This document shows positions 16,558-25,055 of a DNA stretch of 64,000 nt, piece by piece. Below the pieces are notes generated by a model. The model saw only the letters and a list, made by a program, of their open reading frames with translations, made no database searches and had not been told where the DNA came from. The stretch lies in contig NZ_LMHH01000002.1 of assembly GCF_001427865.1 (NCBI RefSeq), positions 62,001 to 126,000 on the forward strand, written 5' to 3'. The DNA is from Altererythrobacter sp. Root672. GTDB lineage: Bacteria > Pseudomonadota > Alphaproteobacteria > Sphingomonadales > Sphingomonadaceae. Made by a program: the position numbers and the translations under genes. The stretch's first letter is position 1. Every line of letters starts with the position of its first letter.

Positions 16558-17159
16558 GCGTCAAGAACGTGATCCAGGTATTCGAGGTGGCTCTGCCTTG
16601 GACGGAAGAGCGCATCACCGTCTTCGCGGAAGACCTGGGGCATGCCGAAAGGATCTACGCGGAATGGATCCTCGCGCATCGCCCCAGCGAGCCGGCGTGT
16701 GCCTCATTGATCTACCACTATGAAGGCTTCAACCTGGAGGGCCGCCCGGAGCTCATTCTCGCAAGGATGACCGGGACGGCTGGTATCGGTTACTGGGACA
16801 CGACGACCCGGCGATGGCTGGTAGTACGCCCAAGCGATCCCCCTTCCGGTGATCTCGTGCGTCCACCTTCGCTCGTCAAATACCACCGCGTAAGAGCCAC
16901 CGATGGCGAGGAGCTGTTGGTCTTCGCGGAGAGCTTCGAGGAAGCGGTGGGCTATTACGTGGTTTGGCACCTGGACGAGTATGGCGATGTCCCGAGCGGC
17001 ATTGTGATCAACCGCAAGTCTCGGTGGCAGCTGGTGCTCGCATTGGCGTCGCTGCGGGACGACATGGATGCCGGTGTTGCCGGGGTCGCACGGTGGACCG
17101 CTGACGAGGGTTGGCACATCGTCGATCCCGAGGATGGAACGGCCACAGCGGTCACATAA
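16554..17159 (+). CDS. Unknown protein with two copies of the same ~85-residue domain
   Basis: The 201-residue product is an internal duplication. Repeat 1 (about residues 5-95) reads VFEVALPWTEERITVFAED ... AEWILAHRPSEPACASLIY ... GIGYWDTTTRRWLVV. Repeat 2 (about 105-200) reads YHRVRATDGEELLVFAES ... VWHLDEYGDVPSGIVINR ... GVARWTADEGWHIV. Both begin with a short beta strand, a charged turn and VFAE[DS], then a helix and an aromatic end (W). No known domain is recognised. With the upstream gene this gives three copies in tandem. Confidence 0.65.
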   Translation: MSVKNVIQVFEVALPWTEERITVFAEDLGHAERIYAEWILAHRPSEPACASLIYHYEGFNLEGRPELILARMTGTAGIGYWDTTTRRWLVVRPSDPPSGDLVRPPSLVKYHRVRATDGEELLVFAESFEEAVGYYVVWHLDEYGDVPSGIVINRKSRWQLVLALASLRDDMDAGVAGVARWTADEGWHIVDPEDGTATAVT

Positions 17160-17340
17160 GGCAGGGTTGAGACGTAAGATCGACGCGATCCCTGACATCT
17201 ACCGAGCATTCAATTCTTCGTTCAAGCATTTTTCTGCACTACAGGGCGAGGTTCGTTCTTACCCGTAAAATAGGAACGCCACCCTCTAAGGGCGGTTGAA
17301 TTTCTCAACAAATTGACTGAAGCGGCTGTCAATTAGTTAG

Positions 17341-20316
17341 CTAGCGCTTGAGGCGGACCCGGAGACGTCGCGCTCGTTCTCGGAACGCTTCTTTCCCGCC
17401 TTCAAGGATATTGCAGACTGCGTTGCGGATATGCTCGTCTTCTAGGCCACCCGCGACGTAGCTGATCGGCGGCAAGCCGCCAGCGGGATGCGCACCCGAT
17501 TCTGCGATGATAATCTGATCGGCGTCAGTATTGATCACCAGGTTTGCGTTGTGTGTGACCATGATGACCTGGCGCTTGAGCTTGGCTGCTATGAACAGCG
17601 ATACCAGTTCGTCGAACACGGACTGGGGATCGAGGTTTTCTTCGGGCTGATCGATTATGAGAGGGCGATCGTCAGCGTCGTCGAGCGCAAGATAGAGCAG
17701 CAGCAGGACGATACCACGGGTCCCTGGAGACAACTTGCGGATGTCCACGCCGTCATAGGAAATCTCGTAGCGGACCGAGATATGGTCTGTCCCGAACAGC
17801 CAGTGCGCAAACTGTTTCGACCAAGCTCGGAACTCGGCTTGCTGTGTGGGAACATACGGTGCGTGCTCAAATAGGTCGCGAGTGTGGGTTGTGGTGAAAT
17901 TGGCCATCGCGGTCTGAACATCACTGGGGCTTCCCACTGCCCATGCCGGCTTGAGCATCTTCTCGGCGACATGGATAAGTGAGCCGCGGCCATAAAAGGG
18001 ACCGGCTTTCCGGCAGTCGATCAGATGGTCTTCAGCTACATTACCCCAAGACGCCGCATCGACGACGCGCGAAACGGAGAAGCTCAACTTACGCAGCGTC
18101 CCTGACGATTCCGCCAGTCGCATCATCAAAGGCGCGTATAGCTCAGCTAACGCGTTCTGCTCGTTCACGATCGCCTCGAACACCCGTCCATAGGCGGCAT
18201 TGCGCTCAGCCTGGAGATCCCTCCTTCGCGCGGCGGCACCGTTCGCGTCCATCAGGCGGGCGTCAATGACCAGCAGGTCACTGTTCTCCTGACCAATGCG
18301 CGCCGAAAGCGCAGCATATTGATCTCGGACCACCTTGTCCGCGCTGATGAGTTGCTCCAGCCGCGCCATCTCGGCTTTGATCGTTGAGAGCTGAACAGTG
18401 CCAAGATCTGCACCGTCGGCAATCAACGCGACATGAGGATCGCCAGGTGGGGGTGGAACGCCGTTGATCGCCGCGACCTGTTGATCAGCCCAGACGACAT
18501 AGCCTTCGAGCGCTGCGTCGACATCGCCCTTGTAATCGAGCAGAAACTCTCCCCATTGACCCGTATTGAGTCCGCTCGCCGCATGGCGTGCTTGCGCTTC
18601 CCGAAGCATTTCCGGCGCTCTCGTTACGCGCAAGCTCTTCACTTCATCCTGCATTGCTAGAAAGGTGCGCCGCTGTTGCGCAAACGTCTGGGCCTGCGCG
18701 TTGCGGGCCTGCGCCGCCCCGTTCAGCTCGGTGTGACGATTGGCTTGAGCCTCGGTGCCTTTGATCACCAGTTTGGCGAGGTCGGCCGTATAGCCGGCGA
18801 TCACAGTACGTTTCTGTGCGGCCTGATTTGTCAGTGCGGTGATTAGTCCTTCTTTCTCGAACTCCTCTGCGATCCTTTCTGAAATGGCGGCAATCGCCTC
18901 GGCCTCGCGATGGCGTGCTTGTTGGAATCGCATCGTCCGGCGCTCGCGCAATTCGGTGAAATTGCCCGCCCCATCGCGATCGTTATGCCGGTGGGCATCA
19001 AAGATAACCCGCTCGATCTCTTGGATGAGCCCCTCAGACGCGCCCCTTGACGAACATAGTTCCTCTACAAATTGCTGTGACAAATAGCGGGCACGAGGGA
19101 AGGCAAGGGGGTCTGAAGCGTCGCGTCCGTCGAGAGAGCGACTGATCGTCCCACCCCCACCCCAAGTCAGCTTGACCGTGGCCTGACCGACCAATGATCG
19201 AGCCCGCACAAGGAACGATGGGCTAACATTCTCGTCGGCATCCCACGCAGCAGGAGTGATTGCATCACAGCCCGCGGCGATTATGTCGGCCAGCGCCGTT
19301 TTGCCTGAACCGCGCGCCCCTATGATCGCGACGAGTCCCGGATTGAGCGGAACGACGGGACTAGCCGCCCAGCTCGCATCTTTGATTGCTACCTCGCCGA
19401 TGACTTGGGACGGCATCGCCGATCGCGGCGGCTCAATCCCGACATAAGCTCGACTGCCAGGATCGATACACGCCTGACGCAGCGCATCGAAGGTTGGTCC
19501 ACCCTTGATCCATGAAAAGCGATCTTCAGCGGGTTGTCCAGTTGCTGCCTGGTCGTGCGCGTCACTGCCGTGGAGGCACGGCTTGCAGCCTTCATAGCCT
19601 TCGCGCAATTGCTCGACGCTAGCATCGCGCTGGCCAAGCCAAAACTCTCGCTGCGCCGGGCTGCTGGAGAAGATAATGTGGGCGAACTTCTCGATCTCTT
19701 GGCGGACCGTGGCGTCGGCCGCCTGACGCAAGCCCGACGTGCCATCATTGGCGCCTCCCGCAACGGCCACGAGTATGTTGTTTTTGGCCCAGTCATTGTC
19801 CTTGAGCACCTTGCGGAGCAGATCGAAATTTACCTTGAACTGGGTTGCGCCGTGCGCGAGCGCTGCACGATCGTCGATGTGTGCGGGATTGGCACGCCGG
19901 CCCAGTCGTATCAGTTCTTCGCGACTGCAATCGAACGTATCTTCAAAGGCATTGAATTGCAGCCGTTTCAAGACGCGGCCTAATTCGGCGAGATGGTTTG
20001 GGTCTTCGGGGCTAACGAGCAGGTGGAGGTTTACGAAACCCGACTTGGCAGCGACATCTAGCCTGACCTCTATGTTCGGGAAGATCAGCTTGACGTCGGG
20101 AAGTCGGCCGCTCGACTTGTGTGCCAACATCTGTTCATATGTGTCGGTGACATAGTAGTCAGTAGCCGCAATCGCCTCGATCTTCGGAGTTCGAGATTCC
20201 AGTGTCGACAGATAGGTTGCCCAGGGATCTCCCCCGCCAAACTGGTTGTTGAGCACGGTTCCCGGTGCATGAATATGGGGCTCCCAGCGCCGCCACTCGG
20301 ACCCTCTGGTTATCAT
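17341..20316 (-). CDS. PHP-domain/ABC-type ATPase fusion (TrlF-like)
   Basis: This is a 991-residue protein with two catalytic modules. The N-terminus is a PHP metal-hydrolase domain: HIH at residues 14-16 (PHIHAPG), an aspartate in AATDYYV, a glutamate in FPNIEV, and HGSDAHD near residue 255. The remainder is an SMC/ABC-type ATPase: Walker A GARGSGKT near residue 335, a long coiled-coil middle, signature LSPGTRG, Walker B PLIIDQPEENLD and the H-loop VTHNAN. All key residues are present. Proteins of this layout are annotated as TrlF-like and occur in variable genome regions. A nucleic-acid-directed, possibly defensive role is inference. Confidence 0.8.
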   Translation of the reverse strand: MITRGSEWRRWEPHIHAPGTVLNNQFGGGDPWATYLSTLESRTPKIEAIAATDYYVTDTYEQMLAHKSSGRLPDVKLIFPNIEVRLDVAAKSGFVNLHLLVSPEDPNHLAELGRVLKRLQFNAFEDTFDCSREELIRLGRRANPAHIDDRAALAHGATQFKVNFDLLRKVLKDNDWAKNNILVAVAGGANDGTSGLRQAADATVRQEIEKFAHIIFSSSPAQREFWLGQRDASVEQLREGYEGCKPCLHGSDAHDQAATGQPAEDRFSWIKGGPTFDALRQACIDPGSRAYVGIEPPRSAMPSQVIGEVAIKDASWAASPVVPLNPGLVAIIGARGSGKTALADIIAAGCDAITPAAWDADENVSPSFLVRARSLVGQATVKLTWGGGGTISRSLDGRDASDPLAFPRARYLSQQFVEELCSSRGASEGLIQEIERVIFDAHRHNDRDGAGNFTELRERRTMRFQQARHREAEAIAAISERIAEEFEKEGLITALTNQAAQKRTVIAGYTADLAKLVIKGTEAQANRHTELNGAAQARNAQAQTFAQQRRTFLAMQDEVKSLRVTRAPEMLREAQARHAASGLNTGQWGEFLLDYKGDVDAALEGYVVWADQQVAAINGVPPPPGDPHVALIADGADLGTVQLSTIKAEMARLEQLISADKVVRDQYAALSARIGQENSDLLVIDARLMDANGAAARRRDLQAERNAAYGRVFEAIVNEQNALAELYAPLMMRLAESSGTLRKLSFSVSRVVDAASWGNVAEDHLIDCRKAGPFYGRGSLIHVAEKMLKPAWAVGSPSDVQTAMANFTTTHTRDLFEHAPYVPTQQAEFRAWSKQFAHWLFGTDHISVRYEISYDGVDIRKLSPGTRGIVLLLLYLALDDADDRPLIIDQPEENLDPQSVFDELVSLFIAAKLKRQVIMVTHNANLVINTDADQIIIAESGAHPAGGLPPISYVAGGLEDEHIRNAVCNILEGGKEAFRERARRLRVRLKR

Positions 20317-20523
20317 CTCGACCCCTCGTCCCGATCCCCGCAAACTCGAAGCATAGTCTATTGATTGATGATGGGAAATTCGGACTACCCATTGCCCGAG
20401 TTCTCCCAGAGCATTCCGCTTCTCGCAACCCCTTCGGAGGGAAAACGTCTCGCTGGAGTCTGATGGCGTGAGACGTGACCAGACACTATGATGCTGGGCT
20501 TGGACCAGGGACCGGCGCGGCCG

Positions 20524-21201
20524 TCAGCGCGAAGCGCGATTGAGCACCACATGGACCTGGGCGGCACTCCACGAGCCACCTCTGGGCGTGGTGATGCCCC
20601 GGTCGTTCAACGCAGCTGCGATTTGTCTTAGTGATGCAGATCCCTCGGCGCGAATGAGCGCTATCTGTCGGCATACTTTGGCAGCGCGTTCAGAAGCTGC
20701 CACGGATCGTTTCTGCGCACTGATTGCAGGTCCTACTCGGAGGTCCGCACCATTCCCTCGGTTTCCACCCAACCGGACCCCGCGTGCTTTCGCAGCCGCA
20801 AGCGCCTCTTTCGTCCGTCTAGAGATCGCCTTTCGCTCTGCTTGAGCCACCGCTGCCATGATGTGGATGGTGAGTTCGTTGGCCTCGGGCATGTCAACGG
20901 CAAGGAACCGCGTCCCGCTGTCCTGGAGTGCCGCGAGAAATGCAACGTTACGGCTGAGCCGGTCGAGTTTTGCCACCAGTAGCGTTGCTCCGGTAAGCTC
21001 GCACTGAGCTAACGCTGTTTCGAGTTGCGGGCGCTGGTCGACTTTCCCTGATTCAACTTCGACGAACTCCGCCATCAGTTCTGCTTGAGTGCCAGCGAGA
21101 AAGTCGGCGACGGCTTTGCGCTGTGCATCCAATCCCAATCCGCTGCGACCCTGTTTTGCTGTAGAGACTCTGTAATAAGCCACTGCTTTTGACATTTTCA
21201 T
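20524..21201 (-). CDS. Serine recombinase (resolvase/invertase family)
   Basis: This 225-residue site-specific recombinase has the catalytic serine in AYYRVSTAKQGRSGLG (Ser near residue 13), the arginine motif in KLDRLSRN near residue 80, and a C-terminal helix-turn-helix (SLRQIAAALNDRGITTPRGG, then SWSAAQVHVVLNR). It is the size of a resolvase rather than a large integrase. A 22-bp palindrome lies 14 bases upstream. No inverted-repeat transposon ends were found around it, so it is probably an autonomous relic or an internal module of the island. Confidence 0.88.
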   Translation of the reverse strand: MKMSKAVAYYRVSTAKQGRSGLGLDAQRKAVADFLAGTQAELMAEFVEVESGKVDQRPQLETALAQCELTGATLLVAKLDRLSRNVAFLAALQDSGTRFLAVDMPEANELTIHIMAAVAQAERKAISRRTKEALAAAKARGVRLGGNRGNGADLRVGPAISAQKRSVAASERAAKVCRQIALIRAEGSASLRQIAAALNDRGITTPRGGSWSAAQVHVVLNRASR

Positions 21202-21214
21202 CTAGTGTTCCATT

Positions 21215-21236
21215 AGTAGCAACGCTCGTTGCTACT
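21215..21236. repeat. 22-bp palindrome upstream of serine recombinase
   Basis: AGTAGCAACG and its complement CGTTGCTACT flank a central CT dinucleotide. A dyad with a 2-bp centre beside a resolvase gene is what a crossover site or autoregulatory operator would look like. Confidence 0.5.
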
Positions 21237-21429
21237 GACGTAACACCCCAACTGAACATGCCAAGGGTGGGAGCCGCCTCGTCGTTCTCTAATTGTCTCC
21301 GCATGAAACAGCCTATCCATCAAGAAGAAGTCCTACGGTAGGAAGTAACCAAGCATCCGGATGGGGCCTGTCAGCCGGTGTGTTGGCCGTGAGATCCATC
21401 CACCGACGCGGCGCAGTGCGGACTTTGCT

Positions 21430-22095
21430 CTAAATTGGTGTTCCAGATGGACGCAAGGCCAGTCCTGTGGACTCACGTTCCGACCTTATTTCCCGGCGGG
21501 CCTGCCGCATGATCTGCCATCCACCTGAGATGCCTAACCCGGCGAGGATAGTGGCGACGATTAGGTCGGGCCAGGCGGTGCCGGTTCCGAATACGCCCGC
21601 TGCTGCGACTACAACCGCGATGTTGCCAATCGCGTCGTTGCGCGAGCAGATCCAGACCGAGCGCATGTTCGCGTCGCCGGTGCGGAAGCGATAGAGTAGC
21701 AGGGCAACGAAGCCGTTGGCAATGAGGGCGACGGTTCCGACTATGCCCATAGCTTCAGGTTGAGGTGACGTTCCCGTAGCGGCTGCGTAGACGCTGCCAA
21801 CCAGAATGCCGGCGCCGAGAAGGAACAAGGTCCCGCCCTTGATGAATGCCGCCTTGGCCCGGATCGAGAGCACCATCCCGGCGACGATCAGGCTAATGGC
21901 GTAGTTGGCCGAGTCACCGAAGAAGTCGAGCGCGTCGGCCATCAAAGCGCGCGAGTCAGCGGCGGCGCCGGCGACCATCTCCACCGCGAACATCACCAAG
22001 TTAATCATCAAGGCGATCCACAAGGCGATGCGCCAGCGGCGATTGTTCGGCGCAGTTACAGACGAGCAAACACTATTGCAGCAGTCAGCGGACAT
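21430..22095 (-). CDS. Cation diffusion facilitator (CDF) transporter, truncated form
   Basis: This membrane antiporter expels divalent cations such as Zn2+ or Co2+. The 221-residue product has six membrane segments and the two metal-site regions ALMADALDFFGDSANY and CSRNDAIGNIAVV, but lacks the C-terminal cytoplasmic regulatory domain of full-length CDFs, a form common next to RND operons. The N-terminus is cysteine-rich (ADCCNSVCSS), a likely metal-docking tail. I chose the ATG at 22095. It is divergent from the czcCBA-like operon. Confidence 0.85.
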   Translation of the reverse strand: MSADCCNSVCSSVTAPNNRRWRIALWIALMINLVMFAVEMVAGAAADSRALMADALDFFGDSANYAISLIVAGMVLSIRAKAAFIKGGTLFLLGAGILVGSVYAAATGTSPQPEAMGIVGTVALIANGFVALLLYRFRTGDANMRSVWICSRNDAIGNIAVVVAAAGVFGTGTAWPDLIVATILAGLGISGGWQIMRQARREIRSERESTGLALRPSGTPI

Positions 22096-22104
22096 GCAGG
22101 ACAA

Positions 22105-22187
22105 CTAGCTATCGCGCTCCGAAGCTTCAATGCGGCTTCGCGACCCCGTAGGCGAAAGCGGATGACTAAATGTAAAGCGGTAGCTAG
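22105..22187. promoter_or_regulatory. Inverted repeats between CDF gene and czc-type operon
   Basis: CTAGCTATCGC (22105-22115) and GCGGTAGCTAG (22177-22187) pair in 10 of 11 bases. One lies beside each divergent start, consistent with operators of a shared regulator. No regulator gene is adjacent. Confidence 0.35.
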
Positions 22188-22200
22188 TAGACAGGCCGAA

Positions 22201-22545
22201 ATGTTTCGCCTGCTGTCCCATGGTAGCGCTCGACGCTTTGCGGCATTGCTGCTGCTTCTGGGCGTAATGCTCGGCGGAACCGTGGACGTTGTGGCGTGCG
22301 AGCCGACGACGGAAATCAGCGTTCTGGCAGTTGCTGGCGCTGACGAACCCAGCGATCATCAAATACCGGGCGCGGACCACGATGGGGTGTGTATCCACGG
22401 GCATTGCCATCATGGCGTGCCTTATATTCAGCAGCTGACGGCTCTCACGGAAGTTGCAGCCTATCACGGCGACCATCCGCTGCCGCTCGACCGTATCCTT
22501 ACGTCGATAGACCCCGACACACTGAAGCGCCCGCCTCGCGCCTGA
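22201..22545 (+). CDS. Small exported His-rich protein leading the czc-type operon
   Basis: This is a 114-residue product with a hydrophobic N-terminal signal (FAALLLLLGVMLGGTVDVVACE) and a histidine/cysteine cluster in the mature part (ADHDGVCIHGHCHHG) that could bind metal in the periplasm. A longer start at 22162 is possible. I prefer 22201 because the shorter form leaves the candidate operator untranslated. Small proteins of this kind often precede RND metal-efflux operons. The exact role is unknown. Confidence 0.6.
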   Translation: MFRLLSHGSARRFAALLLLLGVMLGGTVDVVACEPTTEISVLAVAGADEPSDHQIPGADHDGVCIHGHCHHGVPYIQQLTALTEVAAYHGDHPLPLDRILTSIDPDTLKRPPRA

Positions 22546-22599
22546 TCACTTCGCCGCTCTGCGGCGGATCGTGATCAATGGACGAGAACGGGATGAATC

Positions 22600-23844
22600 A
22601 TGAAATCCGTAACATTGTGGGGTGCCCTGTTGGTGGGCGCCGGCTTCGCGGCTGTGCCGCTGTCGGCGGCTGCCCAAGACACGGTTACCCTTGAAGAGGC
22701 GTTAGACCTCGCCGGTGCGACGAGTGTCGCATCGGCTGGCTCGCAGAACCCACGGGCCATCGGTCCACGCGCCGAAGTCGAAGCCGCGCAAGCGCTGGTG
22801 ACCCAGGCGGGACTGGGGCCGAACCCGGAAGCATCGCTGGAGGTCGAGAATGTGGCCGGCAGTGGACTCTACTCTGGGACGAGCGCGGCTGAATACACGT
22901 TCAGCGCGGGGCTCCCGCTTGAGTTGGGTGGGAAACGGGGTGCGAGACTGGCGGTAGCGCGTGCTGACGTCGACGTTGCGCGTCTGCGTGAGCAGGTAGC
23001 GCTTGCCGATCTCGCAATGACCGTGCGTCAGCGATACGTCGGCGCTGTCGCTGCTCAATCTCGGGTGACGTTGGCACTGGATGTTGTCGAGCGGAACCGG
23101 GAACTGGCTCGGATCGCAACCGAGCTTGTCGACGCCGGCCGCGAACCACCGCTTCGATCGCTCCGTGCCCAATCGGAGTTGGCAGAGGCCGAAGCAGAAC
23201 TGAAGGCCGCGCAGGCAACGGCGCTTGCGTCCAGGTTCGCCCTGGGAATGCTCTGGTCGCAAGATCCAGCCCCGCCGCCGGCCGATGGCTTCCCTCGAAT
23301 TGAACCGCCTTACGAGCTGCTGGCGGAATACCAGGGGCTGGAGCCTCGACTGGCAGCCGCTGAGCGGATCGCCGCCCAATCGGTAATCGGGCGCGAACGC
23401 ACCTTGGGCATTCCCGATCCGACGGTTTCCGCTGGTGTGAGGCGGTTCGAGGAGAGCAACGACAACGCGCTCGTTCTCGGCCTTAGCATCCCGCTCCCGT
23501 TCCGCGATCGTAACCAGGGCAACGTCGCAGCAGCTCAGGCCCAGGCCCGTGCTGCGGCAGCTCGCGAGACCGTTGCAGTATCAGAGTATCGCCAGGCCGT
23601 AGCCGAGGCGCGGGCTGACTATCTCGCCGCTGAAGCGAAGGCCGACACCCTTGAGGCGGGTTCCCTGCCTCAGGCCGAGGAAGCAGTGAGGCTTGCGGAC
23701 ATCGGCTATCGCAACGGCAAGTTCGAGATGCTCGAATTGCTGTCTGCGGCTGAAGCCCGTGATGGCATCCGGCGAGCTCTGATCGACGCGCGGGAAGCGC
23801 AAGGCAAGGCAGCCGCCCTCCTCATCAGGCTGGCCGCACAGTGA
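22600..23844 (+). CDS. czcC: CzcC-type outer-membrane efflux protein
   Basis: This TolC-family channel of 414 residues carries metal ions across the outer membrane. A signal peptide (GALLVGAGFAAVPLSAAAQ) is followed by two long helical repeats typical of the family, with YTFSAGLPLELGGKRGARL in the first and LGLSIPLPFRDRNQGNVAAA in the second. It is first of three in czcCBA order. The metal is likely zinc, cadmium or cobalt, judged by the partner pump. Confidence 0.9.
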   Translation: MKSVTLWGALLVGAGFAAVPLSAAAQDTVTLEEALDLAGATSVASAGSQNPRAIGPRAEVEAAQALVTQAGLGPNPEASLEVENVAGSGLYSGTSAAEYTFSAGLPLELGGKRGARLAVARADVDVARLREQVALADLAMTVRQRYVGAVAAQSRVTLALDVVERNRELARIATELVDAGREPPLRSLRAQSELAEAEAELKAAQATALASRFALGMLWSQDPAPPPADGFPRIEPPYELLAEYQGLEPRLAAAERIAAQSVIGRERTLGIPDPTVSAGVRRFEESNDNALVLGLSIPLPFRDRNQGNVAAAQAQARAAAARETVAVSEYRQAVAEARADYLAAEAKADTLEAGSLPQAEEAVRLADIGYRNGKFEMLELLSAAEARDGIRRALIDAREAQGKAAALLIRLAAQ

Positions 23845-23887
23845 CCCCCAACATTCGCGCGGATCGCGCAAGAAGGACATTCCGCTG

Positions 23888-25054
23888 ATGGAACTCCCAT
23901 TGAATCGAAACCAGCTCATCGCCGTGGGCGCGGCTGGTGCGCTTGTGCTTGTCGCTGGCGGCTACTTGGTCGGCCGCACAGTATCTCCCGCCCCGCAGGT
24001 TGAGGCGGCCGACGAACACGAGGAAGAGGAAGGGCATGGCCCTGAAGGCTTCGTCGCCATGACGGCCGACCGAGCCAAGACCGCTGGTATCGCCGTTGAG
24101 CAGGTCAAGGCCGGCGGACTTGCCTCCGAGATCCTGGCACAGGGCGTTGTCGCTCCCACCCCGACTGGCGAGGCTGTCCTCACCGCTCGCGCTGATGGTG
24201 CAATCGTGCGCATCAATCATCGCTTGGGGGAGTATGTCCGGGCCGGGGAATCGGTAGCGACGATGGAGAGCCGTGATGCTGCGGCCCTTTCCTCAGAACG
24301 CAGCAGTGCCGAAGCACAACTAGCGCTGGCTCGTTCGGCCTACGAACGTGAACAGCGGCTCTACGATGCCAAGGTCACTGCTCGGCAGGATCTCGAAGGT
24401 GCCCGCGCGGCGCTGTCGCAAGCTGAGGCTGAGGCTCGCCGCGCGCGCGCCGCGGCCAGCGCCTCGAAGGTAAGCGGTGACGGTCGCACCTTGGCGGTCG
24501 TGAGCCTTATCTCGGGACGTATAACCAAGGCTGACGCTACACTCGGCTCTTTCATTCCAGCGGGAACGGAACTGTTCCGAGTTGCTGATCCGAGCAGGAT
24601 ACAGATTAATGCCTCGGTCCTCGCTGCGGATGCCCAGCGCATCCAACCAGGCGATCGGGCAGTCATCGAGCTCGCCAACGGAGAAACCCGCGGAGCGGTC
24701 GTGCGATCGGTTACGCCGGGGCTCGACCCGGAGAGCAAAACCGCCACGGTCGTGCTGGAGCCGGAGGGGTCCGGGGGGCTTAGCCTGGGACAGGGCCTCC
24801 GCACTCGTATCCAACCGGCCGGTGCCGATACCAGCCGTATCGCACTGCCCGAGGAAGCGGTGCAGAGCTTCGAAGGTCGCGATGTCGTGTTCGTGCGGAC
24901 TGCCAACGGCTTCCAGGCAACAAACGTCGTCGCCGGACAACGCGGTGGCGGTCGTATCGAGATCGTCGATGGCCTTCGTCCCGGCACCGTCGCGGCGACG
25001 CGCGGTGCTTTCCTTCTCAAGGCCGGACTCGGCAAGGGCGAGGCGGAGCACTGA
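23888..25054 (+). CDS. czcB: CzcB-type periplasmic adaptor (membrane fusion protein)
   Basis: This 388-residue adaptor links the RND pump to the outer-membrane channel. One N-terminal membrane anchor is followed by an acidic/histidine patch (DEHEEEEGHGPE), a plausible metal relay, then a lipoyl-like half (ARADGAIVRINHRLGEYVRAGE), a helical hairpin (about residues 140-195), the second lipoyl half and a beta-barrel domain. It ends one base before the czcA start, so translation is probably coupled. Confidence 0.92.
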   Translation: MELPLNRNQLIAVGAAGALVLVAGGYLVGRTVSPAPQVEAADEHEEEEGHGPEGFVAMTADRAKTAGIAVEQVKAGGLASEILAQGVVAPTPTGEAVLTARADGAIVRINHRLGEYVRAGESVATMESRDAAALSSERSSAEAQLALARSAYEREQRLYDAKVTARQDLEGARAALSQAEAEARRARAAASASKVSGDGRTLAVVSLISGRITKADATLGSFIPAGTELFRVADPSRIQINASVLAADAQRIQPGDRAVIELANGETRGAVVRSVTPGLDPESKTATVVLEPEGSGGLSLGQGLRTRIQPAGADTSRIALPEEAVQSFEGRDVVFVRTANGFQATNVVAGQRGGGRIEIVDGLRPGTVAATRGAFLLKAGLGKGEAEH

Positions 25055-25055
25055 G

